64,000 bases of DNA from Diprion similis (taxonomy: Eukaryota > Arthropoda > Insecta > Hymenoptera > Diprionidae): contig NC_060118.1 of the NCBI RefSeq assembly GCF_021155765.1, positions 2,728,001 through 2,792,000 on the forward strand. The letters are read 5' to 3'. Shown here in pieces: positions 1-11,269 of this stretch; positions within the stretch are counted from its first letter, which is position 1, and each line of letters opens with the position of its first letter. The notes beneath the pieces are model-generated. The model saw only the letters and a program-made list of their open reading frames with translations, did not search any database and was not told the origin of the DNA. The position numbers and the translations under genes were made by a program.

Positions 1-415
1 ATAATTTAGACCTTTAAAATTTTAAAGGAGCCAATTTGAATACATGAAATATGCTCATATACATTAATAACACAGGCTAATAAATTATTATTTGCAAAAG
101 ATATTCTGATTTCAAGGACTGCCTAATTAATATTAATTGTTTCATCGCGAAAGGATTGTCACAACACAGACATGTAAATATCGTTACTTTTAAAACGTAA
201 AAGAGAACAGGAACACGTTGCAAATGAAGAATTATTTTTAATCTTTCACACTGAAATCAATATGTCCGAAGAATTTCAAAAAACATTGTCAGTATGTTTT
301 ATTTACAAATTAACTTAAGATAACTAATGTACAAATTCTTGAGAAAAAATTCATATGTACAATTTAATTTACATTTATCGACATTTGGCGTTTTGCCCTA
401 TGTATCTATTATTAC

Positions 416-1160
416 CTGATTCTTCATTAACGAAAATTCCTTGGTCAAAGTTGTCGATCGCAGAGGGAATTCTGGATTTTTTATGTGCCTCATTTTCCAG
501 TAACTCTGGTTGTGAGACTTCTAATTTTCGTTTCACTAGAATTGTAGTATGAATTATTGTGATTCTATAAATCTAAGTACGCGATACAAAATGAATTATT
601 CTTGATCAAATTACCTCTCCTTGTGTTTAACTCGACTTTTAGTAGAACTTGCTGATGACGTTGATGAGCTGTTGTTTCGTCTTCGAAAGATACATGTTGG
701 ATCATTTTCGTTGCTTCATCCAGGCCTGCAATGGAAATTGGTGTTATTTTTATGTTTAGTTTTCATACAAAGATATTACATGCTTTTTAAATGCTATAAA
801 ATTTTGTATGGCTTTGCCCTGACAGATCTTCACTATTATTGTATGGAATTACAGATAATATTCAAGAACAAAGTCTCCGGACTTTCCCTAAAAATTATAT
901 TACTTGCCTGGTATATTAATTGTCGGTAACACTCGTTTCTTCAGTTTCTTACTGTTGGAGATTTTGTCTTCGGGTTTGAAATGTGCCCCGCACATCGTAT
1001 ATACTTTGTAAATATGGTCATCGCTGATTTCGTTGAATCTCGGATGTTGTGCTCGTTGTTTCCAAATTTGAAACACATCTTTTTCGTTTTTCGGAAATCT
1101 ATGCCGGATAGATGTTTTATCACAACAGTTGAGCACACAGCACTTTGCAACTCGAGACAT
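416..1160 (-). CDS. THAP-domain protein, 5' part (three exons; continues leftward)
   Basis: THAP proteins bind DNA through a C2CH zinc finger; many are transcriptional regulators or derive from P-element transposases. Exon 1 (908-1160) encodes the whole THAP domain: C-x3-C near the N-terminus, then 44 residues to C-x2-H (CGAH), with RFP, IW and an AVPT-like VLPT segment. I start at 1160 because THAP domains normally begin within a few residues of Met; an in-frame ATG at 1196 would add 12 residues. Exon 1 ends at a GC donor (CCAG|GCAAGT). Exon 2 is 615-725 and exon 3 is 416-535, each with an AG acceptor and GT donor. All junctions are phase 1 and the joined frame stays open. After the exon 3 donor the next exon is unresolved; the nearest obvious acceptor would give an immediate stop. 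Domain identity is sound; gene end and partners are unknown. Confidence 0.8.
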
Positions 1161-1201
1161 TTTTGATTTAACACTCTTCGTCAGCAAACACTTCAAATAA
1201 T

Positions 1202-2640
1202 AGGTTCATAAAGTCGGCACCCGAAGTCAAGATAATCGACTGAAAGTTGTTTAGATCGTTTGCGCGTAGCTTGAATATGAAGAATAACACTCGGTCTCGT
1301 TTGCGCGTTCACTCGTTTTTGAGAAAAATGCAAATAAAGTTAGGGTGCTGAATTTCAGCACCCGTGTTTTGAAAATGGTATCACGCGATAGACTCACAGA
1401 ATTTGAGATATACTGTCGAGCCAATCGTTTTCGCGTCGTTTGCGCAATCAGCACCGTGAAATAATTCCGCAGAAAGAAATAAAATCACCAGTAAAAAAAA
1501 TTATTTTTGATAATTTACAATTATTCAATTATTTGGCACCAGAATGAATTACTGCGCATGCGCCGGAAGTAGTTCAGTTGCGTGCGGTCCAGATTCCAAC
1601 CGGGCAGCCCATAACACGTAACAAATGTAGCAAATAGCTTTACAGCTAAAATAATGCGTTGCAATCATTTCAAATCGTTCACGTTGTTTGCGCATCGCCC
1701 AAAATTTAAAAATGTCACAATAAATCGTTTGCGCTTTCGCGCGGTGTTGAGAAAAAGTGGAATGTACACCGGATGCTGAGTTTCAGCACCCGTGCTCTTC
1801 AAATATCAATCACTGCGCTGGCTGTTGAGGCATGCGCAATTCTGACGAACAGATAATATGAACGGGTGTAGAATTTTTGGGCTCCTCTTGGGTAGCCTAA
1901 TTTCTCTTTGCTCTGCATTATAACACGAACGTTGTTATTTCCTGGATAATTGTTGCAGGTGCTGTTTGCGCAAACAGCGCGAAACGATCTAGCGACGAGA
2001 TGCCTCGAATTTTCCAAACTGGGTTCCTGTGCGATTGATATTTAAAGTGCGCGGGTGCTGAAACTCAGCACCCGGTGTACATTTCACTTTTTCTCAATAC
2101 CGCGCGAAAGCGCAACGAATTACTGTGACATTTTTAAATTTCGGACGATGCGCAAACCACGTGAACGATTTAAAATGATTGAAACGCATTATTTTAGCTG
2201 TAAAGCTATTTGCTACATTTGTTACGTGTTATGGGCTGTCCGGTTGGAATCTGGACCGCACGGAACTGAACTACTTTCGGCGCATGCGCAGTAATTCATT
2301 CTGGTGCCAAATAATCGAATAATTGTAAATTATAAAAAATAATTTTTTTACTGGTGACTTTATTTCTTTCTGCGGAATTATTTCACGGTGCTGATTGCGC
2401 AAACGACGCGCAAACGATTAGCCCGACAATGTATCTGAAATTCTGTGAGTCTTTCGCGTGATACCATTTTCAAAACACGGGTGCTGAAATTCAGCACCCT
2501 AACTTTATTTGCATTTTTCTCAAAAACGAGTGAACGCGCAAACAAGACCGAGTGTTATTCTTCATATTCAAGCTACGCGCAAACGATCTAAACAACTTTC
2601 AGTTGATTATCTTGACTTCGGGTGCCAACTTCATGAACCT
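1202..2640. mobile_element. Fold-back DNA transposon with ~600-bp inverted arms
   Basis: Two inverted arms (about 1202-1800 and 2040-2640) flank a middle of roughly 240 bp. Ends read AGGTTCATAAAG and its near complement. The 9-bp direct repeat TCAAATAAT abuts both ends (1193-1201 and 2641-2649), so this is a complete insertion. Four short palindromes of the form GGGTGCTG...CAGCACCC lie at about 1344, 1771, 2053 and 2480. A 9-bp TSD with very long inverted repeats fits Foldback- or Mutator-type elements; that class is inference. No transposase ORF is present. Confidence 0.85.
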
Positions 2641-2700
2641 TCAAATAATACGGCAATGCGACAAGCAACAGGTGATTTCAAGGTGATTGTCGAAAGCAGA

Positions 2701-2745
2701 ATGGCTGACAAAATGGCGGTGGCTGACCTTGACGGCATCCAGGAA
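2701..2745 (+). CDS. Possible first coding exon of a rightward gene
   Basis: An ATG in the context AATGGCTGAC opens a 15-codon frame (MADKMAVADLDGIQE) that ends at a good donor, GAA|GTAAGA. No later exon was found to the right before the repeats, so the gene may be displaced, broken or not real. Its interest is position: without the fold-back element and its 9-bp duplication, this ATG would be about 92 bp head-to-head from the THAP start codon. The exon is too short to identify a family. Confidence 0.22.
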
Positions 2746-2923
2746 GTAAGAGGGAGGCGTCACACTGGGATTTGGCCGGTGACTGCAGCGCCAAGGAGTG
2801 TGCCGTGGTTGTGTGCAGTACTGAATACGGTATCGGTCGGCCTATCTTAGATTCCAGGCCCTGGGTCAGAGCCTTGTCGAATTGACCTGGAATGCCCCAA
2901 TATATATATAAATATATATATAT

Positions 2924-5590
2924 TGTGACGCTAAATTCTGTTACCCTCTGACGAGGACTTACCGTTAACACTTTGGCGCGATTCTCCAATTATTCGATAC
3001 GATATTTCAGATACGAAAAGATACTCGTTGGGCGCCAGACGCTTCAGCGTCAATTTTTAGAGAAAAGGGAAAGATACGATACGATAATAATGATTAGAGA
3101 ACCCGTTGTATGGCTGGCTAGGCTCAGGTACTCACACGAACTGGTAGAGTGGCGGTATCCAAAGGCAGTTACAACAGTTACGGAAATAAGGAAATAAAGA
3201 AATCAAGAAATAAGCTCGAATCAAGTAAATTAACAAGTCAATCAGTCGTATATTATTGATCAGTTCATAAGCGGTAGATTAGTCAATTTATTACAGAAAG
3301 TTAACAAAAGATATCTAGTCAACGAGAGTTTACGAGAGTGATTTACAAGATTTTCGATTAAAGAAGCTAAGCGATAATTCGCACAAAATAATAGGTTACA
3401 AAAGAAATTAATCGTAGGTCGAAAGAAGCGATAAAATGCAAAAAGTCTACTTAAACTAGACGTCACTGGGCGACGTAATCTTACCCAAATTTCGAAAGCG
3501 GCACTACGAGAATTGTTAATTTGTTAAATTAAAGCAAGAGTGAAATTTTAGCGAAAATCGGTAGTCGACGGAATTGACGGTAGCTTAGAACGATAGTGAC
3601 GAGAAAATAATGTTTAAATTACGACAAACGGTAATTAGCGAGAAAGATTGACAGTGATATACGATTTACAAATGTCGCTAGCTTATACGGAAGAATTATT
3701 CACGGCAAGCGAATCGATAATTACAACGGTCAAGATTACGATATTAAATTAACAAGGAAATTCGAAATTACGATAACGAGAGAAAATACAAAAGTTATAC
3801 GAGATTGAGAGGTTTAGAGAAGGGATTGCAGAGTAAAAATAATACACTAAATACACCTGGTTACAATAAGCAACTTAAGATAACACAGAAGTACGATATT
3901 CGGAAAACAAGAAAATATTACAAGGTAATAAGAAATGTAAATCAATATAAGCGATAGAAAACAAAGGTGCGGTAGTATTTAGCGGCTTAATCTACGCTCA
4001 GCTGTACTCCAAGCAGCTCAATATACGATACGAAATTTCATGCACAAAGCAAATAATATAAAACAAGCGATACGATACAAAGCGATAGGCAATACTAGTA
4101 AGAAAAGTAAAGATAGCGATAGCGACAGACAGTAGAAATTACACAAGCGTTTCTAGCATAAAATTACGAGAAGCAAAGAAAATCAGAAATACAAAAGATA
4201 TTCGGTAGTTACGAGGTCGTTCACGATAGTTTTCGGAAATTAATTACAAAACGAAATCATGCAGTCGCACGGCGGCTTACAGCACCTCAATGTCCGTGGA
4301 CCATGATTCACAAAGAAACTGGCATCATTCGATGCAACCAAAACGATAATTAAGATACGATATGAGAAACAGAAATTAGAGCAACTTCGTAACGGTACGA
4401 TGCATAGGCGAAAGCCTTACCTTAGTCGGCGACGAGATTAGGCACTGATTTTAAATTAAATTAAACTTAAAGAAAGCGAAGAAGGAAGGAAGTGAAGTTA
4501 ACGGAAGAAATTGAAGTTAAAGGAAGGAGTGAAGCTAAAAGATCAAAACGGTAGTGGGTGCGAAAAAGGTAACGATAGCGATAGCGGCAGAGGAATAAGC
4601 GATAGTGGTAGAATATAAGAGGAAGATTGAGGATTTTTAACTAAACGAGAGCGAGGTGGTAGCGAAGCTGTCTCCTGGCGGGTTGAGCGTAGAATAGGCA
4701 GAGTTCGGAGTCCGGATCAGCGATCTCGCCGGTGTTGTCAGGTGATTCTTCTTCCCCTTCGGTGGTCATTCAATCCCCACCATAATTGGGTCATCCCTCT
4801 GGCGAATATCGGCTACGCATTATCGACGATTACCGCTAGATGAGCGTAGTTGACATCACACGTACTTTTCTTCGTCTGCTGCGTCGTACGGTCCAGGTTG
4901 CCTGTCATTGGGGGTTCCCTCCACGAAGGCAGGTACTTAGGCTACCTCCGGAAGGTTACCGGATGGAGTGCAACTCCACATTGTTTGCCTCCACCGGCTT
5001 CGTCGTCTAGGCAGTGGCCAACTGCCCACGATATATCACGAAGACCATGCAGTCACACGGCGGCTTACAGCACCTCATCGTCCGTGGACCATGACTCACA
5101 ATGATTGTAGCCCTTACTGACAGGGAGGCTGCGTCTATCCTCAGGACGAGGGCTTCATCAACTTTGGACGTCGTGTTTTGGGTTCGGTCCGGCTCCTGGC
5201 CGGTAAGTCGGTGAACGACAGGCTGCGGTCTGCCCTTGATGTCGAACTTACGGCATCCGAAAAAGTAGGCATTCAAAGTTGTACGGGAGATTCATGATTA
5301 CGAAACGGTAGTTGAATTCGTCGGTAGCTGGAACTGTAGGTTTCGGTAGTTGTCGATCCCTCGGTGAATGAAAGAAACGTGTTGATCCCTCGATGATCGT
5401 GGTCGCGGTACCTGTTTAGCTTTGCGCCGAAGCGCGGGATTACAAAATTTGTACAGAAAATATTAGTAACTAGTATTTTTCGCCTATATCGTATCGAGCT
5501 TGCTTGGAGTACCCCGCCAGGGACGCGTTTTCGGTAGTTTCCTTTAGATTTTTAGTCTTGTAACGAGCCATTCTGAAATGCCACGTTACA
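2924..5590 (+). mobile_element. Solo-LTR-like repeat, family A, full-length copy
   Basis: A 2,667-bp unit begins TGTGACGCTAAATTC and ends CCACGTTACA, the TG...CA form of LTRs. It is flanked by ATAT on both sides, a possible 4-bp TSD inside a TA microsatellite. An inverted relative occupies 59628-61513. No substantial coding frame is present. A segment of about 55 bp (CGGCGGCTTACAGCACCTCA and neighbours) occurs twice, at about 4258-4312 and 5046-5100. The second copy of the family keeps only one and lacks the ~790 bp between. The solo-LTR interpretation is likely but not proven. Confidence 0.65.
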
Positions 5591-6092
5591 ATATATATAT
5601 ATTGATAAAATTGAATATACTGATAATATAAAAGAAGCAAGTATACATGTATGTATTTATACGTGTATGCAAGTATTGGATATAAGTATGGATGCAAGCG
5701 TAGTATTGTCGGGGATATATGTTGGTTGTGTCTATGGTGTCATTACCGACGGAACTACTCCGTGTAAGACATGCCTGCCTATAATACGGCGTTTAGTCTT
5801 TGCTTTCCTGGTAGTTTTACTCTAGGGGTTTTTGTAGACTTTATTGATGCTAAATAACACTTTAAACGGTTTAAATAATAGTTGTAGTATTACTGAAGTT
5901 CTGTAAAAAGATCTCGCGACCTTTGAGGTAAATATATCCCTTCAATTAATAAAAGGCAGTTAGATGTATGTAACTAGATAATATCTAGTAACTTTTGGGT
6001 TTGTCGCAAGATTCTTGTACTGAAGTTAGGTGTGGTTGGTTAGTTTATGGAATAGAAAGGAAAAAATTGTGGTGGGGCGGTCGGATGTTACA
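5591..6092 (-). repeat. Repeat family E, copy i
   Basis: Read on the minus strand it starts TGTAACATCCGACCGCCCC at 6092 and matches the plus-strand sequence at 21702-21771 plus 24302-24706 along its length. A further relative is at 10965-11257. The start resembles that of solo-LTR family B (9056-10952) for 14 bases. I take it as an old LTR or LTR-derived repeat; no coding sequence is seen. Confidence 0.55.
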
Positions 6093-6339
6093 TAAGCCCC
6101 GTTCTTACAGAACAGCTAGCGCCACAGTGCGGCAAACACATTTCGCGTGCCACTTTTATCTACCAGTTGTTACGTGCCAGCCGGTATCCACCGGGGCACC
6201 CTCTCTGTATCCTACATTACCAATGTGCAGTTACCATAGGAGAGCTTTAGGAGCTCTTACCCGTAGTTCTTAGACTAATACCGACATGCTCAATTATAAT
6301 CATAACGTGCAATATTCTTATATCGATAGTTCTCTACGC
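6093..6339. other. Unclassified sequence between repeats
   Basis: About 250 bp with no recognisable ORF, RNA or terminal repeat. It separates family E copy i from the first 1-kb TIR element. Confidence 0.3.
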
Positions 6340-7352
6340 CGAAGAGTATAAGATAGAGTGGAAGGTCCCATAAGAGCCAATGTATAAAAGCGTACCTTGA
6401 TTTTCAGCACGCTCTGGTAGCTCTGAGGAAAAGTAAAGTACCCCCACTACGATTTTGGCGCTCCCTTTAAACCGGGGAATACAGTGAAGAATTCTTAAAA
6501 CTTCTGATAATAAATTTTTTCCAATGAATTCTTCAGTCAACGCTGTTGTTACAGAACGATCTCATATTTTTCTCCATATCTGGCAGCCTATAAATATGTT
6601 TGCATGGATACAGAACATAACGTAAGTATCGCACATACACATTTCTTCTATGAATGTGATGTGAATTTAGTATAAGACAAAATTAATGAAATAAATGGCA
6701 ACAAATATCAAACACATTGTATCGAAATTATATATTTAAATAGGTAATCTTCAATATATAACATCAAAAAAGTACTTATATTTAAAAAACGTAAACAGTA
6801 ATGTCAAATCTTAATAAAAGTATATATCCGTACATAATACTGTATCATAAAGAATGGTTACATAAAATATTATATCAACTCAAAAACCTCTTGTATTTTT
6901 TATTAGTTTCTACCAAAACAACCATACACGAAAATCATTACATTTATTTTCACAGTATATGAAGATACGTGAGGAGCCACAGCATTCCCGCGAAAGTGAG
7001 GTTATATATTCATATTTACTTACAGTTGCTGTTTATTTGGTAACGAGAAAAACGTCACTTGTTTGCCGTTATTTATGCTTTGATTTTTTACATATTTGTT
7101 ATTGTCACATAATTTGATGTCACAAGAAATTGGCATCTTTGAAAAAAGTTCGTTTGTTACTCAATTCTCACCATGTATTCTTACCAGTGATTCTTACTCA
7201 GAGAATATGGCGACCGCGTCATCCCACCAACAAACAATACTACATCGCATGTTCACTGACGCTACACATACACGTTATACTTTTCCTCAGAGCTGCTAGG
7301 GGTGCTGTAATAGGGCGATACGGGTACCTTCCACTCTATCCTATACTCTTTG
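6340..7352 (+). mobile_element. 1-kb TIR element, family F, copy 1
   Basis: Starts CGAAGAGTATAAGATAGAG and ends CTCTATCCTATACTCTTTG, imperfect terminal inverted repeats. A second copy lies inverted at 8056-10964. No transposase is encoded. No 8-bp TSD is visible here, unlike copy 2, so one flank may be rearranged. Confidence 0.7.
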
Positions 7353-8055
7353 GTTATATGGATGACAGCGCCGAGAGGCTGTCGTCATGGTTTCTCCCAT
7401 TTCTCCTGTGCACTGTTTCACCGGCCATAGGCACATAAAATACGAGTAGAAAAGAAACAAAAGTTGAAAAAATAAAGTTAGCCACAGAGCATGCATCGAC
7501 GAACATTACTGTTACTGGTAGGGATGAAATGTATTATTATTGGGTTGGCGCTGCATTACGCACGCGTTGAATATCCATCCCTCGATCACAACGCCGACCC
7601 GGCGGCCATAAAGTGAGATAAATAAGCGCCCGTGAAATGAGCCACCCCCACTAACTTCGTTGCAAGACCTGTACGCACGATCTACTATACAGGTTTTGTA
7701 ACTCTAGTGGAGAGGGTGTCCCGCTTTACGGGCCTCTTTTACGTAGTTCTTACATTTACCGCTAGAGTCGCATGTTGAAATAAGTTTTGTTATGGAAATG
7801 CCTGACTGTGGACGACGCGACCTTATCGATCGGAATGACTTATGCGGTGATAGAACTAACTATTGAAAAAGAGCCCGTTAAGCGGGATTCCCCCACCACC
7901 ATAAAACCGGCCGAGTCGCCAGACCTGTATAGAAGACCGTGCCTGTATGTAAGACCGTGACTCCGTCCCACCTCAAACCACGGCAGATACGCTTCTATAA
8001 AATTTCTATTCTCGGTATGCAAGCATTGGATATAAGTATAGATGCAAGCGTAGTA
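7353..8055 (-). repeat. Family E-related sequence left of TIR element copy 2
   Basis: Short motifs such as CTCTAGCGGTAAATGT with a nearby ACGTAAAAGAGGCCCGTAAA block (seen on the minus strand near 7700-7770) recur at about 11060-11140, which marks this as the same old repeat on the far side of the inserted TIR element. The last eight bases (8048-8055, GCGTAGTA) are that element's left TSD. No gene recognised. Confidence 0.45.
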
Positions 8056-10964
8056 CAAAGAGTATAGGATAGAGTGGAAGGTACCCGTATCGCCCTATTA
8101 CAGCGCCCCTTCCAGCTCTGAGGAAAAGTATAACGTGTATGTGTAGCGTCAGTGAACATGCGATGTAGTATTATTTGTTGGTGTGATGACGCGGTCACCA
8201 TATTCTTTGAGTAAGAATCAGTGGTAAGAATACATGGTGAGAATTGAGTAACAAACGAACTTTTTCCAAAGATGCCAAATTCTTGTGACATCAAATTATG
8301 TGACAATAACAAATATGTAAAAAATCAAAGCATAAATAACGGGAAACAAATGACGTTTTTCTCGTTACCAAATAAACAGCAATTGTAAGTAAATATGAAT
8401 ATATAACCTCACTTTCGCGGGAATGTTGTGGCTCACGTATCTTCATATATTAAGAAAATAAATGTAATGATTTTCGTGCATGGTTGTTTTGGTGGAAACT
8501 AATAAAAAATACAAGAGGTTTTTGAGTTGATATAATATTTCATGTAACCATTCTTTATGATACGGTATTATGTACAGATATATATTTTTATTAAGATTTG
8601 ACATCACTGTTTACGTTTTTTAAATATAAGTACTTTTTTGATGTTATATATTGAAGATCACCTATTTAAATATATAATTTCGATACAATGTGTTTGATTT
8701 GTTGCCATTTATTCAATTAATTTTGTCTTATACTAAATTCACATCACATTCATAGAAGAAATGTGTATGTGCGATGCTTACGTTATGGTCTGTATACATG
8801 CAAACATATTTATAGGCTGCCAGATATGGAGAAAAATATGAGATCGTTCTGTAAGAACAGCGTTGACTGAAGAATTCATTGCAAAAAATTCATTATCAGA
8901 AGTTTTAAGAATTCTTCACTGTATTCCCTGGTTTAAAGGGAGCGCAAAAATCGTAGTGGGGGTACTTTACTTTTCCTCAAAGCCACCAGAGCGTGCTGAA
9001 AATCGAGGTACTCGTTTATACATTGGCTCTTATGGGACCTTCCACTCTTTCCTATTGTAACATCCGACCGGAACGTCCGTATGTTTTATTGATTATGATT
9101 ATTCCCTAACATTAGTTACCAACTAACCAAAACTCTAAATGTGAGAACTCTGTAAGAAAGTCATTCAAGGAAACTGCTTAACCATCTGAAAGTCCCTAGA
9201 TGAGGCATAACAACCATTATCATTACTCAAGAGTCCAGAAACCATATTATAGGATCCTCACATTACAGGAGACTATGATATTATTATTTTATTATCACAA
9301 TTTACTAACACCATTATATCGAAATATTATACAATACCTAGCTGCAAACACGGAGTTTAGAGCCACATTATAAGCAACCTACGCTACAGCCTACAGCCCA
9401 CGAGATAGATAAGACTATAACATGAAGATATATAATCAATATAATATAGAATTAATAACATTAGAGAAATAACCTGTAAAGGCCAGGGACTGCGATACCT
9501 CCAAATACGTAAATACAACATTCCCTTCCAAAACGCCGTATTGTGGGCAACGCGCCCAAACTTCGGAGGTAACGTAGACCTCTATTGCAGAACTGTACAG
9601 AACGCTACCTGGAGAGTGTATCAGTAACATAATAACAAAATCACCGAAGGTAAACCAACTCACGGGATGATTCTGTAGGGCGAGGCAACAAAAGGTAACT
9701 CAGGAAAATAATAATGAATAGACTATTATTAAATCATCAAAATCAAAACATCCACATTATTTTTGGAGACGAAGTATCATAGTGTTCCAGGATTAATTAT
9801 CTCCTATAAAACATATCAAATATTATATTAGGAAACGCTCTTGTATCGCAGCTAAAACATTAAGCAAGCAAATTAATCAATTATCTTGTATATAACCCTT
9901 CATTATATTCTATAGCATACTAGAACATTCTAGAAATAAAAGTACGCTTGTAATATAACGCCCCGTACGCTCGAGAACGCTGACATTGTATAAAATCAAA
10001 ACCAATATAACGATGTAGGTGAAGCTCACACGGATTCAACCCTAGGAAGCGGCGATCTCCAGCATACGCGCGTTACGCGCCCGAAGGCCACCTCATAAAG
10101 TTGTGTTAGACCCCCTACTCCTTCAGTACAACTACCAAGGGACCGCGCGCCTATCGACAAATACACTAGCGCGTTGCACCAACACACATATACATGAAAC
10201 TCATACCCATAACATACACTAATTCAAATCCTAAAAAACGAATACCACTCTAGTTCTCAATCTTAGAGAGGGGGTATGGAGCAAAGAGTTGGGGGCACAG
10301 TCCAAAGTCCAACTTTGCACCCAACACCAATAAATCCCATAGCATAGCATATCAGCCTAGTTTTAATTCTTAGAATACGGGGAAGAAATGCGTTTTGTGG
10401 GGCAATGCTCGAGGAGAGGATTTCACACCCCTATCGTTACCGCTCTGAATAAATACGAGCACCCAGCGTTCATTCGCTCTCTTGGTTTTTATCTCCAATA
10501 GCTACAATTACTCAGTAGATCCTCGCGGTAAAATCCTCTAGCATTTGCATTCCAACGACAAATCTCTGCCCGATTCATTATCCAATTTCATATTATTAAA
10601 ATTTGTTCATTCTTATTCTGTGTCTTTAATCAAAATATATTCTACTTTAAGCCAATTCCAAATCTAAATTCTGTGCTCATTTAAAACAAGTTCCTTCATC
10701 ACACCCATTCAACAGTTCCGGAAGAAGCCGTCTCATAAAAGGTAAGGTAAATATTATTCTAATAATTTATAAAAATTTCCAACTTTCTGTTAATATCCAA
10801 TTACGCGAATTCGATCAAGTTGTCCATTTCACTTCAGTGATTAATCGATATTGGCGACCCACAACTACTGATGTGAAGTCTAGCTAAACATCCGCGATAA
10901 TCTCTAGTGGCAGTTTTGGGGAATTTTCGTGGAGTGCCGCTCCGACGTCACACTATACTCTTTG
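8056..10964 (-). mobile_element. 1-kb TIR element, family F, copy 2, split by a solo LTR
   Basis: Starts CAAAGAGTATAGGATAGAG and ends CTATACTCTTTG, flanked by the exact 8-bp repeat GCGTAGTA (8048-8055 and 10965-10972). After removing the solo LTR at 9056-10952 and its 4-bp duplication the element is 1,008 bp. It is inverted relative to copy 1. An 8-bp TSD points to the hAT, P or Merlin groups; no transposase is present, so it is non-autonomous. Confidence 0.8.
9056..10952 (+). mobile_element. Solo LTR, family B, copy 1
   Basis: A 1,897-bp unit begins TGTAACATCCGACCGGAACG and ends GCTCCGACGTCACA, with the 4-bp TSD CTAT on both sides (9052-9055, 10953-10956). Its target is the right end of TIR element copy 2, so it is the younger insertion. 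A near-identical unit is at 21788-23692 with a different TSD. Near its 3' end is TTGGCGACCCACAACTACTG, also found in other LTR remnants of the window. No open gag or pol frame. Confidence 0.85.
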
Positions 10965-11257
10965 GCGTAGTATTGTTGGGGATATATGTTGATTGTGTCT
11001 AGAGTATCGTTACCGACGGAACTACTCTGTGTAAAACATGACTGCCTATGATACGGCGTTCGACTCTAGCGGTAAATGTCAGAACTACGTAAAAGAAGCC
11101 CGTAAAGCAGGACACTCTCGCCACTAGAGTTACAAGACCTGTATAGAAGACCGTGCTTTCAGGTTTGTTGCAAGATTCGTGTACTGAAGTTAGGCGTGGT
11201 TAGTTAGTTTATGGAATGGAAAGAGAAAAAATTGTGGTGGGGCGGTCGGATGTTACA
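10965..11257 (-). repeat. Repeat family E, copy ii (LTR-like start)
   Basis: On the minus strand it begins TGTAACATCCGACCGCCCC at 11257 and continues through sequence shared with copies at 5591-6092 and 21702-24706. TIR element copy 2 is inserted in it (TSD at 10965-10972). Confidence 0.6.
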
Positions 11258-11269
11258 ACAGTACGGAGG

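Noticed and set aside
1..415. Last exon of the THAP gene near 270 (GATTTCAG acceptor)
   Set aside because: In the required phase it gives a stop after one codon; too little to call, so the gene is left open to the left.
2678..2989. 103-codon minus-strand frame at the edge of the first solo LTR
   Set aside because: It crosses the LTR boundary and a TA microsatellite and has no family features.
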